A stretch of DNA of 64,000 bases from Cryoendolithus antarcticus (lineage: Eukaryota; Ascomycota; Dothideomycetes; Cladosporiales; Cladosporiaceae): assembly GCA_002077065.1 (NCBI GenBank), contig NAJO01000003.1, positions 1,240,001 through 1,304,000 on the forward strand. The letters run 5' to 3'. Each line of letters begins with the position of its first letter. The stretch's first letter is position 1. The notes under the pieces were generated by a model. The model searched no databases. It was not told the origin of the DNA and was given only the letters and a program-made list of their open reading frames with translations. Shown in pieces: positions 45,813 to 56,103 of this stretch. Made by a program: the position numbers and the translations under genes.

Positions 45813-46202
45813 TCATTTCATCTTTGCTTTCTCAACATCTCCGTTCTTCTCATCTCCCCCTCCAACGACTTTCCCCTTCCTTTGTCGCGAAGACCTCTCA
45901 ACCTCAGCACTGCTCTCAGCATGAGGTTCCTCTGGTCTCATCGGCGGTCGAAGATGCTCACCTAACTCACTCCTGCCTACAGATGAAGCGTGCGTTGCCG
46001 CTTCTGGGAACTGCGTCGATGCTAAGATCCATCGCCGCTGGTACTCCTGCTCTGACTCTGATTCCGCAGGATTCGGGCAATAGCTAAATGCATTGGCGAC
46101 GAAGTCCTTGAACTGGGACCAGTATGAGAGCTCTGGTTCTTGCCGTTTCTCATCAGGCGAGGAGGGCTTGGATTCAGTCATGAAAGCCTGGCGAGAGGAC
46201 AT
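45813..46202 (-). CDS. Unknown small protein, tandem family member B
   Basis: Not recognised. 129 aa from ATG 46202; the start at 46181 (MTESKPSSPDEK) aligns with the inner start of member A. Shared elements are MTESKPSSP, FVANAF, QEYQRRW, and FPEAATHASSVGRSELGEHL followed by RPP. The C-terminal tail is Lys/Glu/Gly-rich. The two genes are about 260 bases apart on one strand and clearly diverged. The conserved EAATHA...EHLRPP motif in otherwise variable, low-complexity proteins marks a small, probably lineage-restricted family. Confidence 0.55.
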   Translation of the reverse strand: MSSRQAFMTESKPSSPDEKRQEPELSYWSQFKDFVANAFSYCPNPAESESEQEYQRRWILASTQFPEAATHASSVGRSELGEHLRPPMRPEEPHAESSAEVERSSRQRKGKVVGGGDEKNGDVEKAKMK

Positions 46203-46546
46203 GCAAGATGATGCGAGACGATGGAGCAGCGTCTGAGCTCGACTTATATGCTTGCTGTGACAGAACTGGAGATCTGACTGATCACACATCACATCTCGTC
46301 ACGACGATTGCGACATTGGTCTCAACGATGGATGATCAACTATGCTTGCTTGCATCGGCTTGCTACACGCTTACGTTGCCTCCAGCTGTTCGGCTTGGTG
46401 GCCGTTGACGGTCTAGTCGATGCGGCCGTAAGAAGAGGCTGAGACTTCAACTATACAGCTGGGCAGGAGATTTTGTCGTCAGTTCAGTCAATTTCGAATT
46501 CCATCAATGCTTCATATGCGATGAGAATAACAACCCTGTCAATACG
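46203..46546. other. Intergenic region upstream of tRNA
   Basis: Probable promoter of the minus-strand family B gene. No gene seen before the tRNA. Confidence 0.4.
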
Positions 46547-46618
46547 GCTTTAATGGTCTAGTGGTATGACGTGTCCTTCACACGGACAAGGTCCGGGGTT
46601 CGATCCCCCGTTAAAGTA
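46547..46618 (+). tRNA. tRNA-Val (anticodon CAC)
   Basis: A 72-base cloverleaf. Acceptor arm GCTTTAA pairs with TTAAAGT (first pair G:U). D arm GTC/GAC encloses TAGTGGTAT. Anticodon stem TGTCC/GGACA encloses loop TTCACAC with anticodon CAC at positions 34-36, reading GTG (Val). T stem CGGGG/CCCCG encloses TTCGATC. The B box GGTTCGATC and A-box-like TGGTCTAGTGG are both present. No intron and no encoded CCA, as expected for a nuclear fungal tRNA. The isotype is assigned from the anticodon. Confidence 0.93.
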
Positions 46619-47450
46619 TTCGCGGTCTCCTCAATGGGCAACGTAGAATGAATTTAACACGCCGTCTTCTTTTTGTGGTTTTCATGCTAAGATGTGTCGA
46701 CGATGTTTCGTCTGGTCTGTGTTCATGTGCCGTGCTTTTGGGCAGCGGCGAACCGCTTGGCGTCAATCACAGCACCTCACCTCACTGTGTCGGATCTCGA
46801 ATGTGAAATACGAGGTATTGAGCTTGGAAGCTCGAACACAAAGGCTGAGATAACCGCGTCTGAAGTGCGCGATCTTTGCAGTGGCTAATGCGATGGGCCT
46901 CCAAGGCGCTGGCTTCGAAGACCACCAAGTCGGCGAAAGCATGGAACGGTTGGCTGGCGGTTGATAGCTGTCGGTACTCCGTTCAAGTTATCCCGATATC
47001 CGTGTGTGGCGTTAAAGATCTCAGATCTCTCCATCATCCGCATAGGGCCGGAGAGTATCGCCGTGAGAGCATCGCAGTCTGATTTTCGAACGGTGAGATT
47101 GTGCCAGGCATTGTATTCGAAGCAGGGTGTATGCGGACAAGGGCAAGGAAGGAGTTACCATGGCGCCTTCCACGTTCTCGAAAGTAACCGGAGTCTTGAA
47201 ACCGACGAGCCACACCCGCGCGTTTGGGACGGAGATAAGGCTGCACCTCGCATACGATCATGATGCTTACTTTCTTGATAAAGTGGCGCTCGCATGCCTA
47301 CATGTCCGCATTCCAGACACTGCTTTGCTTCTGCGTATCGATGTTGTTTTGATGCCTGCAGCCTGTAATTTGGTTTAGACATGTCAGCATCCCCTAGCAG
47401 CCATGCAATAGCCCTGTCAGCGCATTGAGATTTACGATCCGGCCGCAACG
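46619..47450. other. Intergenic region between tRNA and MFS gene
   Basis: No supported gene. Short plus frames (46694..46888, 46876..47082, 46961..47263) have no motif and conflict with each other. It presumably includes the tRNA terminator and the MFS promoter. Confidence 0.4.
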
Positions 47451-49391
47451 ATGGAGCCTGCCGAGCATGCGATCGACACAGAGATGGACCTGGAGCGACG
47501 GGAGCAAGAACGCAGGAAGCGACATCGCAATGGCGACACAAAGCCCGTAAACGGCGGCAACGACCTCTCCATTACTACCCAACTCCCTTCCGCAGAAGAC
47601 GAGGAGCCCAACGAAGACTCCCCCCTCCTACCCCGAGAATATGACAATCGCAAAGAATCCTGGTCCGGCGGCGACGACTTCGCACACCTACCATGGCACA
47701 AACGACCGAACCTAATATGGGTGCTGGCGCCTTTCCTGCTGATGGCATTGGCGTTCGGCGGGTCAATGTCACCTAAGATCAATCTAATCTTGCAGTTGGT
47801 CTGCAAGGAATACTATGATGAGCGCGCGGCAACAGAGCCAGGTTTCACGATGGTGCCGGTGGATTTCACGGGAGGCTCGAATAACGACCAATGCCGCATT
47901 CCGGAGGTGTCGAGCAAGGTCACGCTCTTCACGCTGTGGATTGGGTTGATATCGGGGCTGATCTCAGCTGTGACAAGTCCGAGGTTGGGTGCGCTGAGCG
48001 ATCGGTATGGGCGGAAGAAGATTCTAATCATCACGAGTTTTGGCACGATCGCGAATGAGATCTTCACTATCATTGCGGCGCTGCACCCGGATACTTTCCG
48101 CGTTGAGTGGTTACTGCTGGGCTCTGCATTGGACGGCCTGACCGGCTCATTCATAGTCGCCATGGCGATTGTGAACGCCTACGCTACGGACACTGTACCT
48201 GCATCACAGCGGAACGTGGCGTTTGGCTACATACACGGCTGTCTCTTCAGCGGCGTTGCTCTAGGACCGATCCTAGCTGGCTATATTGTCAAGTGGACGG
48301 GCAAGATCGTGATTATCTTCTACATCCTGCTGGCAGTGCACATCTTCTTCATCTGCTTCATTGCCCTCGTCGTTCCGGAGTCGCTCTCAGCGAAACGCCA
48401 GCACGCCGCACGAGCGAAGCATGCTATCGCGAAACGCGACATGGATGAGAATCTAGACTGGGTCAATCAGCTACGCAGCTTCAACCTCTTCGCGCCCTTG
48501 AAAGTGCTCTGGCCTACTGGCTCTGGGTCCTCGAATCGGCTTCGCTCGAATTTGGTGGTTCTAGCAGCAGTGGACACGATCATGTTCGGCGTCGCCATGG
48601 GCTCCATGACCGTAGTGATCATCTACACGAACTACCAGTTTGGCTGGAAGACGTTCGAGTCCGCGCGTTTCATCAGTATAGTCAATATCTGTCGCGTGTT
48701 CTGCCTGCTGGTTGTCATGCCTTTGCTCACGAGACTTGTGCGAGGCAAGCCAGGCGGGCCGAAGCAGAGTAAAGCTTCTGGGAGCGATAATTTCGACTTA
48801 TCTATCATTCGCGTCGCGGTTTTGTTTGACACTTTGGGCTACCTTGGCTACACTCTCGCGCGCAGCGGGAATATGATGATACTCTCCGGCACTGTGGCGG
48901 CTATTGGCGGAATTGGGAGCCCGGTGCTGCAGTCTGCGCTCACGAAGCATGTCCCTGCTGATCAGACGGGTCAGTTGCTTGGGGCGAGTGGGTTACTGCA
49001 TGCGTTGGCTAGGGTCGTGGCGCCGACGATTTTCAGTGCGATTTATGCTGCTACCGTGGGCAAGTTCACGCAGACTGTGTTCGTGTGTTTGACGAGTACT
49101 TTTGGGGTAGCGTTTGTGTTGACTTGGTTTGTGAGGCCGCATGGTAAGTGCATGATTTGCTTGGAAATGCAGGAGACCGAGCAGCTGCTGACACATCTGA
49201 CAGTGTATCTTGAGGGCGATAAGACTGCTATGCCGGCATCAGCTGGCGATGAGGAAGACGGTGATCCCTTTGACGGGGATGCACCTCAGTCACGCAAGAG
49301 ACAGCAAAGTGTGGGCGGACCGCTTGTTGGCGCCGTCACGGCAGCATTCGCGAGTTCACTTGCGTACTTGGGTATCACGTCGACTCAATAG
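47451..49391 (+). CDS. Major facilitator superfamily transporter
   Basis: Exons 47451..49143 and 49204..49391 give 626 aa. The 60-nt intron (donor GTAAGT, CTGAC branch site, GACAG acceptor) has no stop and is in phase, so an unspliced product of 646 aa would also be translatable. The N-terminal 95 residues are charged and cytosolic. The MFS fold follows, with the loop 2-3 signature GALSDRYGRKK and LDGLTGSFIVAMAIVNAYATD in the N-terminal six-helix half. A central loop is rich in Arg/Lys/Ala. C-terminal helices (LVVLAAVDTIMFGVAMGS, FDTLGYLGYTLARSG, LTKHVPADQTGQLLG) complete 12 segments. It most resembles drug:H+ / tetracycline-resistance-like fungal MFS proteins; the substrate is unknown. Confidence 0.88.
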   Translation: MEPAEHAIDTEMDLERREQERRKRHRNGDTKPVNGGNDLSITTQLPSAEDEEPNEDSPLLPREYDNRKESWSGGDDFAHLPWHKRPNLIWVLAPFLLMALAFGGSMSPKINLILQLVCKEYYDERAATEPGFTMVPVDFTGGSNNDQCRIPEVSSKVTLFTLWIGLISGLISAVTSPRLGALSDRYGRKKILIITSFGTIANEIFTIIAALHPDTFRVEWLLLGSALDGLTGSFIVAMAIVNAYATDTVPASQRNVAFGYIHGCLFSGVALGPILAGYIVKWTGKIVIIFYILLAVHIFFICFIALVVPESLSAKRQHAARAKHAIAKRDMDENLDWVNQLRSFNLFAPLKVLWPTGSGSSNRLRSNLVVLAAVDTIMFGVAMGSMTVVIIYTNYQFGWKTFESARFISIVNICRVFCLLVVMPLLTRLVRGKPGGPKQSKASGSDNFDLSIIRVAVLFDTLGYLGYTLARSGNMMILSGTVAAIGGIGSPVLQSALTKHVPADQTGQLLGASGLLHALARVVAPTIFSAIYAATVGKFTQTVFVCLTSTFGVAFVLTWFVRPHGKCMICLEMQETEQLLTHLTVYLEGDKTAMPASAGDEEDGDPFDGDAPQSRKRQQSVGGPLVGAVTAAFASSLAYLGITSTQ

Positions 49392-49769
49392 CGTGATAGG
49401 ATTGGGATTATTGGCGTTGCATTTTGGGTGTACATCTCTGAGCCGGAATCTGTATGATGAGGGATTGTCGACTAGATCTGAGTGGTATATATGGGATGGA
49501 TGAATGATACGGCAGGATATATATAGCACTGAAGCGTCACATCGTCTTTATAATGCCATTTCCTATGCTGCAATTGAGAACATGTGTCGATTGTGTTGTC
49601 TCGTACCTTGACATCCCAAGGTGTACCGCAATGCTTGTGTGAGCCTAGAACCTCGCCCGCAATTGCGGGCTTCGGGGACTTTTTTGGCTGCTGAGAAATG
49701 CACTTCCATTCTCTAATTTCCTTGTTTGACTGAGTTGCTCCTCGGTCATATTCCAGGTTACAGAACGAC
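49392..49769. other. Intergenic region with TA-repeat motifs
   Basis: No gene. Two short TA runs occur (GTATATATGG near 49488 and GGATATATATAG near 49515). It holds the MFS 3' end and the promoter of the MetX-family gene. Confidence 0.4.
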
Positions 49770-51341
49770 ATGAACGTCCCCAGGTCCGGCGCCGCTATCT
49801 CGCGGACGATCACACGCTCTGCCCGCAAAACGAATCCTCGAGTCCGCTCCCTCCCCACCCCACGATGCCTCCACAGCTCAAGCAAAATCGCCTCCCAAGC
49901 CGCGGCCCGTCAGCGCATCCCCGAAGTCGACACCGTGATCCCAGCAATCGAGAACACGCCCCTCTCATTCCCATGCCTGGACAAAGTCGAAGCCAAGACA
50001 GAAAAACTGCATAGCAAGCGATCGCTTGAAGGTCCCGAGCCAAGCTACACAGCCGGCGAGCACGAGACCTTTCACAGCAGCGAGCCGATTCTGCTAGACT
50101 GGGGCGGCGTGCTGCCGAGCTTCGACATCGCGTACGAGACTTGGGGCACACTGAATAAGGATAAAAGTAATGCTATCTTGCTACATACCGGGTTGTCGGC
50201 GAGCAGCCATGCACATAGCACGCCGTCGAATCCAAAGCCAGGGTGGTGGGAACGCTTTATCGGCCCAGGCGCACCGGTAGACACGGATCGGTACTTCGTG
50301 ATCTGTACGAACGTACTGGGAGGGTGTTATGGCAGCACTGGCCCTTCCTCGATCTCGCCGTTGACGGGAAAACACTACGGCACCTCCTTCCCCATCCTCA
50401 CCATGGCCGATATGGTTCGCGCACAGTACTCTCTCCTCGACAATCTTGGCATCAACAAACTCTATGCCAGCGTCGGCAGCAGTATGGGAGGCATGCAGTC
50501 GCTTGCCATATCCCTCATGGCGCCCGAAAGAGTAGGCAGAATCGTGTCAATTTCGGGCTGCGCGCGAAGTCATCCGTATAGTATTGCTATGCGACATACG
50601 CAGCGACAAGTCCTCATCCACGACCCTGCTTGGTCGTCGACGAGGGGCAATTACTACACCTCCCTCCCGCCGCACACGGGGATGAAGCTGGCCCGCGAGA
50701 TTGCCACAATCACTTACCGCAGTGGACCGGAGTGGGAAGCGCGATTCGGACGGCGGCGGGTTGATAATAGTAAGCCCCCGGCGCTGTGTCCGGATTTCCT
50801 GATCGAGACGTATTTGGATCATGCAGGGGAGAAGTGGTGTCTTGAGTTTGATGCTAACAGTTTGCTGTATGTGAGTAAGGCTATGGATTTGTTTGATCTC
50901 GGCGCAGATATGCAGAGTGCTACGAGAAAGCGGAGAGAGGCGAATGCGTGGAAGCTGAGGAGTGCAGCTGCGCCTGCTGCGACGAGTGCGGCGGATGCGT
51001 GTACCCTGGACTTGCCGGATAAGCCATACGAGGAGACGTCCCCTGATGTGTCAAGCCCCGAAGTCTCGCCTGCAACTTCGCCCTCCGAGACTTCTGCACC
51101 CAGCGACTTGATCGCAGGTCTTGCGCCGCTTAAGAATCATCCCATTCTTGTGCTAGGTGTTTCTACGGATCTGTTGTTCCCGGCTTTCCAGCAGCGCGAG
51201 ATTGCAGATGCGTTGAAGGAGGGTTGGAACAAGGATGTGACGCATGTTGAGCTTGGGGAGGAGAGGAGCTTGTTTGGGCATGACACTTTCTTGCTTGATC
51301 TTGAGGGAGTAGGTGGAGCGGTGAGAGACTTTCTTGGGTGA
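49770..51341 (+). CDS. MetX-family O-acyltransferase, mitochondrial serine (or homoserine) type
   Basis: Alpha/beta-hydrolase-fold enzyme that activates the hydroxyl of serine or homoserine with an acyl-CoA for cysteine or methionine synthesis. Single exon, 523 aa. The nucleophile elbow is GSSMGGM (about residue 237). Upstream are [47 protein letters not shown]; the C-terminal His is in FGHDTFLLD and Asp in VSTDLLFP. The N-terminus is Arg/Ser-rich without acids for about 40 residues ([20 protein letters not shown]), predicting mitochondrial import. That favours the cysA/cys2-type serine acyltransferase over cytosolic MET2. A Pro/Ser/Thr-rich insert of about 50 residues sits before the last two catalytic blocks. 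Confidence 0.85.
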   Translation: MNVPRSGAAISRTITRSARKTNPRVRSLPTPRCLHSSSKIASQAAARQRIPEVDTVIPAIENTPLSFPCLDKVEAKTEKLHSKRSLEGPEPSYTAGEHETFHSSEPILLDWGGVLPSFDIAYETWGTLNKDKSNAILLHTGLSASSHAHSTPSNPKPGWWERFIGPGAPVDTDRYFVICTNVLGGCYGSTGPSSISPLTGKHYGTSFPILTMADMVRAQYSLLDNLGINKLYASVGSSMGGMQSLAISLMAPERVGRIVSISGCARSHPYSIAMRHTQRQVLIHDPAWSSTRGNYYTSLPPHTGMKLAREIATITYRSGPEWEARFGRRRVDNSKPPALCPDFLIETYLDHAGEKWCLEFDANSLLYVSKAMDLFDLGADMQSATRKRREANAWKLRSAAAPAATSAADACTLDLPDKPYEETSPDVSSPEVSPATSPSETSAPSDLIAGLAPLKNHPILVLGVSTDLLFPAFQQREIADALKEGWNKDVTHVELGEERSLFGHDTFLLDLEGVGGAVRDFLG

Positions 51342-51586
51342 TAGGGAAGGGTGACATATTGACTCTTTGATGAGAGCAAAACATGATCTCGGCAAAGGAG
51401 CTGCTTTGCTGCTACTGGCGATCAGCCGCGATTCATTACGCGGTGTCCTACGAGAGCATCGAAAGCAGCGACGACGGGATTTCCCCTACTCTTCTTGGAA
51501 TGGTCAACGATAATTCTCGAGCCCTTCCATCATCTGACAGACCAGGTTGAAGGACACTAGCCGCCGTCAGGACGATGATCGACGTG

Positions 51587-52216
51587 TCAGGGCAGTTCAG
51601 CCACTGCTCCATGTTGTAGCCCCTATTGTGGATCGCAACCGGTCAGCATGTACACGGGAGAATGGGCCGTAGCGACCATTGAGATCGAAGAGGAGGGGAG
51701 GCTTACCTGACCGGCTTGCAATGAGGCAAGTTGAGGGTGCGATGGCGACCTTACTCCTTGTCCCAACCCGGACACGCAAGGGGGAGCTCGCATCGACTCC
51801 CATTGACGGGGTGGTCGGAATGTGGTATCCATGGACGTCATCGGAGCTCGAACATGGCCAGTGTCGATCGTGAAACTGGTCGACGGCATCGGAGCTCGAA
51901 CATCGACGATTGCCGTTGATGGTCGACCTTGTGCAACGACAATCGGTTTCGTAGGACCGATGCCGTAGGGTTGTTTGTGCTCGACCATGCACAGGTTATC
52001 GAACGCGCAGGCACGCGGTAGGATATTCGAGGCGTACGGCCCATGGAGCGGATGCGGTAGGCCGTCGAAGCACAGTAGTGCTTCAGCAGAGCAGGAACAT
52101 AGTCGACCGAGTCCTCCGGTATGGGCGAGCAGTGGGTCAGAAGGGGCAGAGCGACGGCGAAGTGTTGGCGCGATTGGTGTTGAGGCAGGCTTCGTATTCG
52201 TCACGACAGGCATCAT
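51587..52216 (-). CDS. Possible two-exon gene, unknown
   Basis: Exons in reading order are 52216..51707 and 51622..51587, giving 181 aa. The intron (51623..51706) has donor GTAAGC, a GCTGACC branch site and an AATAG acceptor, and the frame closes at TGA. A TATA-like TTTATATATC (minus strand, about 52341-52350) lies upstream. The protein starts MMPVVTNTKPAS, is Pro/Ser/Thr-rich, and carries a repeated unit VRAPM[P/T]S (spaced by SFTIDTGH) from a DNA repeat near 51838-51903. The frame is open further upstream without an ATG. No domain or signal peptide. Real-gene status is uncertain. Confidence 0.35.
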
Positions 52217-52671
52217 GGGACCGATAGGTGTGAGATATATGTATGTCGAACCACGTAGAGGTGCTTGAGGAGTTCCGAATGAACTATGGATCGATGACTT
52301 AGCTGGGTATGAGTTGGAGACATGGTGAGGAATGGTGCAAGATATATAAACTGGATAGAGTGTACTGCGAAGAGGATGTTGCGCTTCGCTCTTCAATTGC
52401 TGGAGTACTGCCGGCGTGCACAGACCACACATAGGCCGCCATGGTAGCGCTATGCGAACCAACCCCGGATTCAGGACGCACGCCCATTTGCCTTCTTTCC
52501 TGTGTCAGGGTTTTTCACAGCGGCCTGCCCTTTGCACAGATGGTGTACTTTTGACAAATTCGCCTAGACCACGAAACCCACATGTGGTGCGCCCCATGGA
52601 CAGCTCACTGCGACGATCTATTGAATGCTGCCACAAATTTTCAAGCGACATCAATCTACAACATGGCTTCC
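52217..52671. other. Intergenic region
   Basis: Contains the TATA-like element noted above. Plus-strand frames overlapping here (52416..52905) lack features. Confidence 0.35.
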
Positions 52672-53043
52672 TTAGATTTCCTCGCAGCTCGTCACAAAGC
52701 TACCCAGCCACTGATCGGAATAAGTGTCCTTCGACTTCGTCGTTGTTACGGTGCCGCAGAGTGCGCACGTGACTGGCAAGCTAACTGTACCCTCATTCAT
52801 TTGGTTTCTCTCACTGTCCCAATTGCCAGCCCTGTCACAGCTGATCTTGCCCTTCTCCAGCAGTGCACCGCAAATCTGACGAGCAATATCGTCGTGCATC
52901 CATAGAACAGTGTCCCCTCGTCTCTGCGACGCTGTCGTTTCGTCCGCGACTTGTTGCAATTTGCCGAAATGTTGAGACTGCGGCCGATGGCACATGTTCG
53001 AGGTGATGATCTCCATATCTACAGGTCTGAAATTGTACAGCAT
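52672..53043 (-). CDS. Possible small protein or extra 3' exon of the EST1-like gene
   Basis: Open frame of 123 aa from ATG 53043 (MLYNFRPVDMEIITSNMCHR) with even composition: DTVLWMHDDIARQICGALLE, then KGKISCDRAGNWDSE, then SLPVTCALCGTVTTTKSK. It contains a CALC motif but no full zinc-binding set. It lies directly 3' of the EST1-like gene. An AG at 53044-53045 just before the ATG could act as an acceptor joining it in frame to that gene's GTAAGT donor at 53216. No homology is recognised. Confidence 0.3.
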   Translation of the reverse strand: MLYNFRPVDMEIITSNMCHRPQSQHFGKLQQVADETTASQRRGDTVLWMHDDIARQICGALLEKGKISCDRAGNWDSERNQMNEGTVSLPVTCALCGTVTTTKSKDTYSDQWLGSFVTSCEEI

Positions 53044-53110
53044 CTACAGATTTCCCATCGCCTCAGGAGCCTGTACTCGTGCTCCGAGGCCCACCCTTCC
53101 GCAACAGCAG

Positions 53111-56103
53111 TCAAACTCGTCCATCCAACAACTGCAAGTATCCCGCCCGACACATCATATTTGACCGAAAATGTGTGGCTAAGGTATAGACGAAGTTCCT
53201 GCACGTATCAACTTACCTCCATCCCTTCCTCTAGCTTCACCTTGACATCTGCGTCCGAGCACCGCTTGGTGGGTCTGCTTTGCGATGAGTACCCCCGCTT
53301 GACTTGTACCTTGGTTGGTACAGGGTTGAGCGTGCGCCTGCCAGACATGGTATTTGAAGTTGTCCCGGCGGCGACGCTTGCGTATGTCAGCCCCGCGGGT
53401 GGCGAAGAAGGCTGCGAGACGAGGACGAAGTCGCTCTCAAGCGATGAGCTCGTCGACGCACGCGGTGACGTCGAGCTTGCACGAGAGGACAAGGTGGTCT
53501 CGGTTTTGACAGTGAACATAGAGCTCTTGGACGTCGCAGAGAACCGCTTCGTCGACTCATCGTATTTAAGAAAGCACCCATGCTGCCTCGCCATCCTCAG
53601 GCCGAGCCAGATAGTGCGCTCAGCGCGTGCGACCTTCTTATCAGCGTCGTCCAGCGCGCGAGAGCCGTCATCGTCTTCCATGCCAACGAACCAATCAGGC
53701 GAGAAATACCACTGCGCCCACACTAGTCCTCGTATAGAGTAGTCCTCGTGCAGTGGTTTACCACCGGTTGGGAACATACCCTGGCGGGCGAAGAGCTCAA
53801 TGCGGGATGTGATTGGGTAGATCGCAGCGGTCGCATTGAGGAACTCCGCCACGGCGGACCAATCCAGTCTGGTATCATCGATGAAATGATTGATGGTGTG
53901 CAACAGCGGGTCGTTGGGCTGGAAGCGAGAGCGTAAGGTGTGGATCGCAGATAGCCAAGTGAGTGAGATGTGGATGAACGGTAGCAGGTCCTGGATTTCG
54001 AGCTTTGAAGGCTGCCGACGTATCACCGTATTAAAGGTCGCGTAGAGAAACTCAGTAACGAAAGAAAAGGGCCGTAACGAACGCGACAAATCCAGGAAAG
54101 TGCCGATCACGTAAGTCCTTGGAGCCGGGAGGTCAGATCGGTTGACGTGGATCTGGTAGTTCAGGGCATTGTCGAACATCTGGCGGTAATGATTCTCGGG
54201 CGCGCCAAAGCTGAGGAGAGCGGCGATGCTGGTGACGACAAGATGAACGCCATAGGAGGCGATCTTGATGCTGGGCTGCTTGTCGAGTAGCGCAAGTGCT
54301 ATATTGCCGTCTCGGGTGATGATGTCCTCAGGCTGTCCGGCAAATACCCGAGCATGGAAGCAGATAGACATGGCCTCCGCAGAGTGGCTGCCGTTCTTGA
54401 GTGCCTGATCGTCCTTCAAGATTGGAGCGCAGAGCGTGGTGAGCGACTCCCTGGCGTTGTAGAACGGGATCACCGAAGTCAATGACCTCGAATAGTAGAA
54501 TAGCTTGCACAACGAAGGTCGCTGCAAGATACCAAGGTGGTGATAAAGTCGACCCACTGCAGGGTGCCTGTCAGACGCCATCTGGTACCAACTGCGCGCA
54601 ACATCACCCCAGGCAGCGTGAGACTCCTTGTCTTCCTCGATTGCCATGCGGTAGCGAGCTAGATCCCCAAGGCATTCAGTCCATGTATCGGTGAAGCCAG
54701 GTACCGTCTCAAGCAGCAGAGCCATCATCTGGTAGGCAAGGTAGATGAAAGAGAGCATGTACTCCTGCGACTGAGGCCTGCGATGACGGAGCACCTCAAG
54801 GAAGGCATGAATGCCGTGCTTCCACATACGAGCCGGCATGCAGTACTTTGTGGCCAGTCCGCGGAGTGCCGGAGTGGCAGCAGGATGTTGGGTCGCCATC
54901 AGGAAATCATGATGCTCGTAAAGCAGAGTACGATGCAGGGCGATCAGTGCTTGCCACTGCTCAGGTGTTAAGTTCTCCTGAAGGTCAGCCGCCTTCTGGT
55001 TGTCGATGTTGACGCACTTGGCCTCCACCATGACGAGACCAGCATAGATCCCCTTGACCTCCACGGCAAGCTGCTCTCGCGAAATGGGGATGGTCTCAGG
55101 CTGAGGACGCATTGCTGTCACAGACTGCTCTGGCGCATGGATCACCCTCTTGCCACGACCAGTAGAAGTGACACCGTACGGAGATCTCCCGTCATTCTCG
55201 TCAAGACGTGAGCTATCCTTCCGAGGTTGGTAATTATAGTCACGCTGCAAGGGGGCAGGCCCAACGCAGTCCATTGTTCCGTAGCCAGAGTCGTTATGCT
55301 GAATGATGAAGTCCATGGCTTGCTTCTTGTTCAATGGCCTAGCACCACTTACCCCACAGCTCGACACCACACAGCCTTGCCTGATGCTCGACTGTGCGTG
55401 TGTAGCATGCGACGTTGCACGATTGAGGGATCTACGATGTGGCGCTGTGCTACGTTGCCCGTGATTGGGACCATATCCTGGGTCACAGCTAGGCGATCTC
55501 TTGAATGCTCTGTGCTCCGGCTCATCAACAGCAGATCGTTTGCAGGTCTGACCGAAGGCAGGTCGGTGTCCGTATGTTCCTTGAGCATTCACGCCAGGTG
55601 GCGTCACGGTGCTTAGGCGCAGCGCACTTACATTAGGCGCCTCGGGCGATGAGGGCCAAGCACCATGGCTGCCACGAGAAGCCTCAGACGACGGAGTATC
55701 ATCGTCGCAAAGTTCGTCGTGCATCATGCCAGGGCTAGATGTTGTGGAATGCGAAGAAGTATCATAATGAAATGCGCCCACTTCGGCATCACTATGTGTG
55801 CGTATTAGCTAGGCTACAGACTATGACCAAAGACATCGACCTTGGAAGAGGCCGGCAATGACAGACCACAGTGGCGAGACATCAATTTCATGTGACTTAC
55901 ATATCTTCGTGACGCATCAGAGGGTGCCTGGCAGCGGCCTCCCGGCCGTCGCCGATGAAGCCGTCGTTATCCGGACGATGTGCTTCATCACGTGCACGCC
56001 CATGCCGTGCATTAGAAAATGCAGGCTTGGAGGCGGACTCGTCGAGGGCAGGCGATTGCCCGTCATGGTAGTTGACCCATGGGGGTTCGGTCGGAATATT
56101 CAT
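53111..56103 (-). CDS. EST1/SMG5-7-like protein with EST1 DNA/RNA-binding region
   Basis: Exons in reading order are 56103..55901, 55791..53217 and probably 53131..53111, giving about 932 aa. Intron 1 (55792..55900, 109 nt) has donor GTAAGT and acceptor ATAG and joins the leader exon (MNIPTEPPWVNYHDG) in frame. The last intron has a GAG|GTAAGT donor; unspliced, translation stops at 53208. The N-terminal 230 residues are disordered. The helical EST1-type region spans roughly residues 310-560: LYEHHDFLMATQHPA, ARMWKHGIHAFLEVLRHRRP, ARSWYQMASDRHPAVGRLYH and HLGILQRPSLCKLFYYSRSL. A Ser/Thr-rich tail follows. Related proteins act in telomerase recruitment or nonsense-mediated decay. No PIN domain was seen. 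Confidence 0.85.
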
